In this document: piece by piece, positions 56,201 to 64,000 of the stretch | Layout of the letters: every line of letters begins with the position of its first letter | How positions within the stretch are numbered: the first letter of the stretch is position 1 | Source: Auricularia sp. M13 | Lineage: Eukaryota > Basidiomycota > Agaricomycetes > Auriculariales > Auriculariaceae | DNA length: 64,000 nt | NCBI GenBank assembly: GCA_037042915.1 | Contig: CM073193.1 | Span: 6,696,001-6,760,000 of the forward strand | Direction of reading: 5' to 3' | The notes under the pieces: generated by a model | Database searches by the model: none | Told to the model about the DNA's origin: nothing | What the model saw: only the letters and a program-made list of their open reading frames with translations | Translations under genes and position numbers: made by a program

Positions 56201-57645
56201 GTTTTGGCGGAGTCTCGTGGCCTGTGTTCGATCGGCTCGACACAGTGTGTCGGCCGCCGCCGCCGCCGCCGCCGGATGCTTCTACAGTACTTCTGAAAGC
56301 TCACCAACAACCTCTTCCCAGTGAAAACCATGACGGCGAGCGGCTTGTCTAGAGCGTTGCGCACAGAAGGCTAGGCTAACAGACGCCATAGCGCTGGCAG
56401 CCATCAGTTGTCGCAAAGAGCGCAATCCTTGTGTCCTGGTCCACTGCTTTGGTCCAGGCTGATGCGACCTCGGTTTATGAGTCTGGTCAGCGCCAGCCAG
56501 CCACCGAGCCAGACCGCCCTACCAGGTTCTACTAAACATCTAAATCAAGGTTTGATTGTGGGTTATTAGCACGGATTTGTGCTTCTTTTGGGACCCTGGC
56601 AAGCGACTGTGCCAGCTGGAGCGCTCACAATATTGCCAACAATGTCCACCCGCCATGCATTGCCACTATCGTGCGCTACCTTTCATGCAGAGCTGAATTC
56701 CTTCTCGCTCTCGTCCTGCGGTAGGCCGACGGCGTTCTGCAATCCTTCATTTCCGATCGCATTCACTCCGCCATCCGCGTTGCAGCACGAGTCGAGCATC
56801 TTCATGTGCTGCTGTTTGCGGGGCATGAGGTCTTTCTGAATAGACTCCGCCCTGATGTCTTCATGTCCCCTGTCAGCAACCCTCGCAGCCGCCTGGCATG
56901 TCTTGTCTTTGCTCTCGGACGTACTGTCTACTCGGCGCCCGCAACCGCCCGATGCTTATCGTTGCCTCCGCCGCTGCTGAAGCGCAAGGACGTTGACATT
57001 CTTTTTCGGGATTCCTGTATTGGGAATAACTGAGGCGTTGAATCAATGGAATCAATGCGCTGGGACAGACTTGATTGCCGACTGTCTTGTGTTCCATTGG
57101 AGTGGGAGGGGCTTCTGGGGGCTTCAGAGTACCACCATCTGCAAGCTTTCTGGTGTTATAGCTTTCTTTCTGGAGTTCCCACGTTCTGACACGTTGACAC
57201 AGTCCGAGCATTGTGTCGACTTGCCAGAAAGCATACGTGATCAGTGCTCTAAACCACGACATCGCCGTCGACATCCGGGTAAGGTATGGAAAATTTTGTC
57301 TAGCATTGTATCATGCACCCCTTCCTGTGAATCATCTACTTGCGCTGTTTCCATACTTGCCGATGTTTCCAGCGTATAGGATCCGAACAGCAAGATGGTG
57401 CCGCTTTCTCGGATATCGACGTTTATGCTGTCCTATCTGTATTGGACATGGCGATGGACTATCACCGTAGTTTCCATACGGAAAAAAGCCTTTTGTCACC
57501 GGTTTCAGGTAACGTAAACATTGCTCCTGAGATATCAGCCGCCTGTAACTGCATTGATTCTTCACCTCCTATAAAGGTCCGCCATTCTAGGCTAACTCAC
57601 ACATCACCCCAAACTCCTCTCTCTGCTTTCCAGTGGTACATTACA
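53265..57645. other. gene-poor 4.4 kb
   Basis: No gene could be supported with confidence. At 53394-53934 both strands hold protein-like frames: minus strand, a 156-codon frame from ATG 53864; plus strand, a spliced reading (intron GTGAAA...CTCAG from about 53615 to 53690) ending in EPQWECLPVRDDGQRPATCW and stop near 53934. I could not choose between them. The long frame at 54278-55141 (+) has shadow-like Arg/Ser/Pro composition and no good start. A CCG trinucleotide run lies at about 56252-56275. The stretch 55400-55800 is AT-richer and looks non-coding. Confidence 0.35.
57570..57576 (+). promoter_or_regulatory. TATA box of the terpene synthase gene
   Basis: TATAAAG lies 70 bases before ATG 57646. 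Confidence 0.5.
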
Positions 57646-59228
57646 ATGAACACCTCTCAAAATACCCCGACAGAATCAGGTGAGCTTACCGTCCTTCCGT
57701 ATTAGCAATATTTTCCTGTTGACGGACCCCGGCAGAGAAAAGCCTTGTCGTCCAAAGTGGACTGTGCCCCTTGCCCGTGCCCCTAGACGATTCATCGCCT
57801 CTGCATCCTGCTCTGGCATCTCGCTGTGTTGTTCCATACCACATCCCCGACATACTATACATCCCTTACACGGTGGATTCTTGGCCATGGCCTCGCAAGC
57901 TCAATGTCTATTACGAGGAGGTTAAGCGGCAGTCGAACAACTGGTTCTTTGCCTTCCATCCGTTCTCTCCAGAGTCTTTAGCAGCGTTTGAACGCTGTGA
58001 CTTCTGTGCGTCTCACCCTGAATCAGCAATTACTATCTTATATGACTGAGACTTTCGTTGCAGCCAAGCTCGTGTGCCTCGCGGGCAACTCTGCGCCCAA
58101 AGGTGCGCACGATGCCACGTCTTAAGAGTCAAGTTTACGAGCATTCTTCGTGGCAGAGGAAGTCCGCGTTGGCTGTGACCTCATGAACCTCTTCTTCCTC
58201 ATTGACGAGTACACGGATAGCCAACCACTGGACACTGTCAAGAAAACTTGCCAGATTGTCCTGGACGCTCTAAGCGACCCGGAGAAGCCTCGTCCCGTAG
58301 GCGAAAATCTGGTTGGAGTCGTTACGCAACAGTGAGTGCATTGCCACTAAATTGCCCTCATCGAGGGTCCTGAACGATAGTGCGCGTACAGATACCTGAA
58401 AAATGCAATTAAGCACTCCAGTTCGCAGGCTCTCCAACGCTTCGTTCACGTATTCTCGCAGTATGTGAACTCTGTTATTGAGCAAGCAGACGATCGCAAC
58501 AAGAAGCGCGTCCGCACCATCCAGGAGTACTTCGACTTGCGCCGCGACAACATCGGTCAGCGACCTTCGCTTTTTATTGGTACTATGAAGCTCGAATTGC
58601 CATCCTCCGTGTGGGAGCACCCATATCTCGTCCAACTTGAGGTGAGCTGCGTAAATGCCGTATGCTGTGGTCTCACACTGGGCTCACGTTTGGTCAATTC
58701 CAAAGTACACCCTTGCGGACCTCGCTGTCCTGGACAACGTGAGCAGCGGTATTTTTATAAATTAATATTATGTGTTGATTTCTGCCTCTTGATGTCCAGG
58801 ATATAGTGTCTTTCAATAGGGAGCAGGCGTCCGATAATGCTGATTGCAACGTAATCACCATCTTGATGCACCAGCTGCAGACGGACTACCTCGGTGCGAT
58901 CGAATGGATTGTCAGAGAGCACAAGCGGCTGCAGCGGCAATTTCTCCAGCTGGCTGCGTCATGTGCTCAGCGTCTCCGGGCCGATGGTGTCGAGGTGACA
59001 CCGTGGCTCGAGGAGCAGCTCACGCAGTACATCAATCACATGGGAGACTGGCTGCGCGCCAACAACGAGTGGAATTTCGAGAGCTGGAGGTACTTTGGTG
59101 ACAAAGGAGCGGAGATTCGGAAGACACGCCTCGTGCGCAAGTACCCCAAGCGGGCCAACGACAAGTACAAACCCGGAGAACCACAGGCGAAGGTTGTGAT
59201 TAGCATTCCAAACGCGGAAGCGTGCTAG
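57646..59228 (+). CDS. terpene synthase (class I, basidiomycete type)
   Basis: Class I terpene cyclase, cytosolic, probably acting on farnesyl diphosphate. ATG 57646; exon 1 ends at 57679, exon 2 is 57736-58005, exon 3 58064-58102, exon 4 58142-58331, and so on, all GT-AG in phase. Features: DSWPWPRKLNVYYEEVKRQS near the N-terminus; metal-binding FFLIDEYTD (DExxD, the common basidiomycete variant of DDxxD); NSE triad as NDIVSFNREQ, where the Asn is supplied by the exon ending VLDN near 58738; and the C-terminal NEWNFESWRYFGDKGAEIR with RY-type residues. Length is about 340-380 residues, normal for the family. No P450 or other tailoring gene lies beside it in the window. Confidence 0.9.
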
Positions 59229-60195
59229 ACAAGCCGCAAACGCTTGTGAGAATGTCTCAGTTTCGTTGCGAAGGTGTGTCAAATGCTCTCCCAATTGACC
59301 TGCGCACTAAAGAATCAAGATCCCAGTTCTTGTTGGATGGAGGGAAATGAGTGCTGGTGTAGATTATGTAGCCAAATTAGGCCTAGCACTCGATATCGAT
59401 GAGAGCCTGTAACACGCTTTTCTCAACCTTCAAGACGTCGGTCGGAGTTGACACGTGAATCGGAAAGAGTCGGAGGCAGATTCACAAAGTCCGCTGCTTG
59501 ACCAGTGACGCTCCATCAGTGCTGAGCAAACGAACGACGCCCTGGCAAAGCGCCGACATTCCTGCTGCTCTGAATATTTGGCTATCTGCGCCTGGCTGTC
59601 GTTATCATCCAAGCAGGCCCCGGACGGCGGCAATCCCGTTGGCAACTCAATGACAACTCGTAGACAAAGAAACTCGTCCTGTCTCTGGATGTTGGCTGGT
59701 CTGCAATGGGCTGTGGCATGGCTCTGCTTGATTCTTGCTTCCTGTCGATGCCCGCCTTGTTGCCTGTTCGCGAACCTTCTGGCTGCCGTCAGGTTTACGG
59801 TCTTTCTTGTCGCGGCATCACATTCACAAGCATGACCGCTCTTCTTTCCTTCTACTCCAGCATGCGCGCTTATACTGGCGAAATGAAGTTGCAAGGGATA
59901 GTGCTGTTTCTGGCGGTCTGCTTGTCGACGGCCTCACGCTCGCGCCTGCCCGGAGCCGACAGACAGGGTATTCTAGGGGCACGGCAGAGGGCTAGCACTA
60001 TGCTCTCGGACAAGTTTCCCGGTCATTGTTGCGCCGCGTGACTGGGTCTGGCAGTGGGGGAGGATCCGGCGCGCAACATATGACGTAGGCATGGCGTGAG
60101 CTATTGTACAAAAGGCACGCCGGCTGCGCACGCCAGACACCCCCAGTTATAAGGCGACTTGCCTGTGAAGTCACTCCACACACGACGAAGCAGCC
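59229..60195. other. intergenic, perhaps one tiny secreted-protein frame
   Basis: Mostly without supported exons. From ATG 59883 a 52-codon frame begins MKLQGIVLFLAVCLSTASRS, which looks like a signal peptide, and ends at 60041 after GHCCAA. This is the only candidate; support is weak. A TATAAGG near 60148 serves the next gene. Confidence 0.3.
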
Positions 60196-61265
60196 ATGCC
60201 CATCCTCCCCACCAGCAACCACAGCGGTGCGTCCTGGAAGGACGGCATCTTCCTCAAGGTACATTCACATCTCGTTCCTCATGTCCCCGCCGCTGAATTA
60301 TTTTCTTTCTGTTTAAGATTGTTAATGTCATCGTCTACCTCGTCTTCCTCGGCTCCAACATCTACACTGTCGCCGGGCCCTCCTGGGTAGGTAATAAGCA
60401 CTCAGCCCTGGCCTGCTGGCTCACGCAAGCCGTTCGCTCGCTCAGGGATGGCACCACTACGGTCGCGAGACATTCATCACCCCGGCCTGGTGGGCGTTCT
60501 ACATCTGGACGGCGATCCACCTGCTCCTCCTTGGCTTCGTCATCTACCAGTTCTTCCCTGAAGGCAAGCGGGTCATCGTCGACGGCATCGGCTGGCGCTT
60601 TGCGATCCTGACTGTCCTCAACGCTGTGTACATCAATGTTTGGGTAGGCGCTTGATTTCCCACCAATGGCCCTGTCGCTCACATGTCTTGCGCCAGAACC
60701 GCGGCCACTACATCGTCGCCTTCATTTTTGCGATTCTCGTTAGTTTGACGGTGTCGCACATCTACTATGTCGTCAAGAAGAGCCACGCCCCAGACTCCCT
60801 CAACGACGAGCTCTGGGTTCACCTGCCGTTCGGCCTTTGGCACGGGTGGACGACTGTCCTCGTCTTCCTCACTGCCTTCGAGGCCTTCGGCGTCAGCCCT
60901 GCGAACCATCACGCGGGAATTGCTACCAAGATCCTCGTCTTCCTTTCGCTCTTCTTCCTCGAGAGCACCAGTGCCGGATACGCCTTTGGCAGCGCCGATG
61001 GTGACATTGCGGGCTCCGCCGCCATCACCTGGAGTCTGTTTGCCATTTACGACCGTACGTGACCCCTCTAATCGTCTTGGAGGACGTCCTGACGTGGCCC
61101 TCTTCAGATCAGCGCAGCTCTGCGTTTATTCACTGGTCGGCGCTCGCATTTGCCATCCTGAGCTTGTTCTGGATTGCGCGCAGCGCGTACGCCCTCGGCA
61201 CCCGTGGCAGCCGCGGCGGTGTGCTCGAGTCGGAGCGCGCTCCTCTCATCGGCGGCGGCCACTAA
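60196..61265 (+). CDS. polytopic membrane protein of unknown function
   Basis: Five exons from ATG 60196 ([19 protein letters not shown]), with introns after LK, PSW, INVW and the Asp of AIYD, all GT-AG and in phase. About eight membrane helices are visible: [129 protein letters not shown] and [18 protein letters not shown]. The tail [16 protein letters not shown] looks cytosolic with a dileucine-like sorting signal (ERAPLI). This matches a conserved fungal membrane protein type of unknown role; no transport motif is seen. Confidence 0.75.
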
Positions 61266-61553
61266 AATGCTGCTGCGCCATGAAAGTTTCGATGAATGAA
61301 TGAATCATAATCCTCTTCAAGACCCTGACGAACACACGAACATTGACGTCCTGCTGTATCCACCCTTCTTGTACCACTGCTTTCCATGCATGCGTACCTA
61401 CCTCCCAAAAATAATATCTTTGTCACCGCAACTTTACATAGTTAGAGTGACAGGCGCCGAGAGACTATGACGGCGGTGTAAATTCCTGTGCCTTGACAGC
61501 TTGAACCTGTCCTGGAATCCTGAACCCGCGAAAGTCTGACTCTGCCTGCCTGG
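61266..61553. other. short intergenic, no gene seen
   Basis: 3' flank of the membrane protein gene and 5' leader of the next TBC gene. Confidence 0.5.
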
Positions 61554-63951
61554 ATGCTCGAGAGCTCGACGAGCCTGCCGCGATCTCCACGCTCGCCGCG
61601 CAGCCCGCGCTTGCACTCGCCGCTGTCGGCGCGAGATGTCGCGCTCGACCTGGACGACGCGTTCAGCACCGGCGCCGACGACGACAACTTCAGCGCCTTA
61701 GACCTGCCCTCGCGCGCCGAGCTCGAGCGCATGGCCGCTGGCCAGCATTGGAACGACGACGCGGAGGAGTTCGACGCGGACGGCCAGTACGCGCGGGACG
61801 TGCACGCCGGGAGCGACTCGTTCACGCTCGAGCTTCCGCCGTCGCCCATAACGTTCAGACGCTCGCTGTCGCCGTCGCCTTCGCCGTCGCGCATCAATGG
61901 CGCCGCGCCGCTCGCCACGCCGGACATCCCGCCCGTGAGCGACGACGAGGACATCGCCTCGCTCGACGCGGCGATGGAGGCCGTCGACCTCCAGGACCCG
62001 CAACGGCCGGCGGCCCTGGAGCTGGAACTGACCGTCGAGCCCGCGCACGAGGATGTACACCCATATCCGGACGTGCACATCGACGTCGCGCACAGGACGG
62101 TCAAGAGCATTTCGTCGCTGTCCGCCGCGAGCGCCACAGACGACCACGCAGCCGGCCATTCGCGCGAGCTGTCCACGTCCCTGTCAAACTCAAACCTGTC
62201 CGCATCGGCGTCCAACCACTCGGCGTCGACAGGACGGCCGTCTTCGGAGCACAGTCGACACGGTGCTCAGCCGTCCGTTGAGCTCCCCTCATCAACCTCG
62301 CAGATGTCGTCGTCAGCCTCGCACATGTCCAACTCGACGTCCGTGTCGTCGATGGGGAGTGCTGGAGGACCCGTGCGCTCTCCGCGATCGACAACATCCA
62401 GCCACGGGCCCAGCGCGCTCGAGAAGGTGCTCTCCAAGACGCGTCCGACGTGGCTGCCGCCCAAGGACAAGGAGGAGGATAACAAGCATCTCAAGGACTG
62501 GGAGGATATGATGCGCAAAAGTCGTGCTGCGGGTACGTGGCGTCCCGTATCGACACCGAGGTTCTCTATCTTACGAGTTTGACGCGTTTCTTAGAGGAAA
62601 AGCGCAAGGCGCTCGTGGCAGAGCGGCGGCGCGCACGCGAAGCCGCCGTCGAGGCGAGCATCCCCATTTGGGAGCGCGAAATCGTGCCAGATTGGCGCGC
62701 CGCGACGCGCGATCCGCGCTTGCGCTCCCTCTGGTGGAACGGCATTCCGAGCAACCTGCGGGGCCAGCTGTGGGAGCAGGCCATTGGCAACGACATTGCG
62801 CTTAGCAAAGGTACGCGAGCTACGCCGATTGCCAATACGCTTCTGACTGGCCGTAGATTCCTTTTTGCGATGTTCGGCGCGCGGGCGGCGGGCGAGGGAG
62901 AGCGGCGTGCAACCCCTTGGTCCGGCCAACTGGCGGCTATAGAAGCGGACATCGCCTCGACGCTGCCTTCCTTACACATATTTAAACCGACGACGGGGCC
63001 CATGTACGAAGACTTACGTGACATTCTATGTGCTTTCGTGCGTGGCGCGATTGTCTCCTGATATGCTGTTCATTCTGACTCTCTACTAGATGATCGCACG
63101 GTCGGACGAAGGCTTATCGCATTATGTCGCTGGCACCGCGCGTGCCGCCGCTATGCTTTTGTTGAACCTGCCGCCGCCTCGCGCGTTCATTGCATTGCGC
63201 AATCTGCTCGAACGGCATTGTTTGCGCTCATTTTATGGCGGCGAGGCCGCAAAAGAGGAGGTCGGTCTTGTGCACTTCTTTCTCGTATATTTCAACTTAC
63301 GTACCACTAGGTTGATGCTTACTATCGGTGAGCTCGTCCCCAATGGTATCCGGAATGCAAACTCAACCGGGAACTCCTCTACTGCAGAATATTTGACACA
63401 CTACTCGCGGATTGTATGCCCAAGAGTACGTGGCGTCTTCGCCCTGCCTCGCACATTCTAACGGAATGCATGCATGTGTCTAGTTTATTTCAACTTTAAA
63501 CAGCATCATATATCGCCTGCGGCATACCTGCCCGAGTGGATCATCCCCATCTTCGTAGACCACTTGCCCGTCGAAGCATGCACTCGCGTGTGGGATGGGA
63601 TAGTGCTGCACGGCGACGCGTTCCTCTTCCGCGTCGCGCTCGCGCTGCTCAGCAACATCGAGATGCGACTCTTCTTTCCTGACCGCAAGGAGCTGATGGA
63701 GGTTCTTCGGTACGCCTCGCAGCTCCGTGCCCATTGTCTCGCTAACGTATTGGCAAAGGGGAGAAAACCGGGCAGCGCAGGAGGTCGCGCGGCGCACGGG
63801 TGTACTGGGCCCAGAGTCCGAGGGCGCGGGAAAGTACGCGCAATATGGAGTGGACGAGGAGAGCGTGTGGCAGCGGATCGTGGAGATGGACGACTGGTGG
63901 AAGGAGAGTACGTGGGCGCGCCTGATCCAGCGCGAGCTGCCCGATCTGTAG
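61554..63951 (+). CDS. TBC-domain protein lacking both catalytic fingers
   Basis: Rab-GAP-like fold. Seven exons: 61554-62532, 62595-63037, 63090-63260, 63311-63327, 63388-63425, 63484-63709, 63759-63951; they sum to 688 residues with all junctions in phase (one exon is only 17 bases). About 325 residues of Ser/Asp-rich sequence come first. The TBC domain starts LRSLWWNGIPSNLRGQLWEQ. Where active members have DxxRT, this reads EADIASTLPSLHIF (Arg replaced by Ser). Where they have YxQG, it reads GLSHYVAGTARAAAMLLLN (Gln replaced by Ala). The rest is typical: FIALRNLLERHCLRSFYGG, IFDTLLADCMPKIYFNFKQH, YLPEWIIPIFVDHLPVEACT. It may bind rather than inactivate its GTPase. The stop is 49 bases from the window end. 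Confidence 0.88.
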
Positions 63952-64000
63952 ACGACTGGACTTTGGACATTCATTTACCGAACGCGTGTAAACTGCTAAT

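Noticed and set aside
62803-62862. possible GTACGC...GTAG intron in the second TBC gene
   Set aside because: Its phase does not fit the next exon, and the frame is open straight through, so the region was kept as coding.
1-64000. CRISPR arrays, bacterial operons, ribosome binding sites, riboswitches
   Set aside because: The sequence is eukaryotic (introns, TATA boxes, fungal gene families); no regularly spaced direct repeats were seen.

Overview
The window looks like nuclear DNA of a filamentous basidiomycete, most likely an Agaricomycete. Almost every gene is broken by short (about 43-70 base) GT-AG introns with CTNAY-like branch sites. The gene types also fit: HSF/response-regulator hybrid proteins of the Skn7/Prr1 type, a fungal Nha1-type antiporter, a STAND NB-ARC/TPR protein, a basidiomycete-type terpene synthase, a Tad1-like LINE and large serine/proline-rich regulators. 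Genes lie on both strands with no operon logic. Where I solved the exons, the reading frame closes across every junction I list.

Left part (1-17.8 kb): the 3' end of a multi-pass membrane protein; an F-box protein (-); an Nha1-type Na+/H+ antiporter (-); two unrecognised low-complexity proteins; a Mn-type cation diffusion facilitator (+); mitochondrial ATP synthase subunit e (+); a single-pass surface protein (-); a 423-bp MITE with TA target duplication; a possible tiny four-exon gene; and a short-chain dehydrogenase (+).

Centre (17.9-28.7 kb): a LINE retrotransposon. The 15-base sequence directly after its 26-A tail (28715-28729) recurs exactly at 17900-17914, just downstream of the dehydrogenase. 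If this is the target-site duplication, the element is about 10.8 kb long. It would then carry three intact proteins: a C2H2 zinc-finger protein, a CCHC gag-like ORF1 that contains two spliceosomal introns, and a 1828-residue ORF2 (APE endonuclease, reverse transcriptase, Cys-rich module, degenerate RNase H, zf-RVT). This is the most unusual structure in the window.

Right part (28.7-64 kb): a TBC Rab-GAP with both catalytic fingers (+); a GPR1/FUN34/YaaH acetate-type transporter (+); an Skn7-like regulator (-); a small Cys-rich protein (+); the PLP synthase glutaminase Pdx2 (-); a gene with an unrecognised conserved-looking exon (+); a MARVEL-like tetraspan protein (+); a DH-only RhoGEF (+); a STAND NB-ARC/TPR protein with an apparent frameshift (+); a second Skn7-like regulator (+); a gene-poor 4.4 kb; a terpene synthase (+); a polytopic membrane protein (+); and a second TBC protein lacking both catalytic fingers (+).

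No rRNA, tRNA or CRISPR was seen. Gene calls come from reading translations and splice signals by eye, so exon borders that I describe as unresolved should be treated as approximate.
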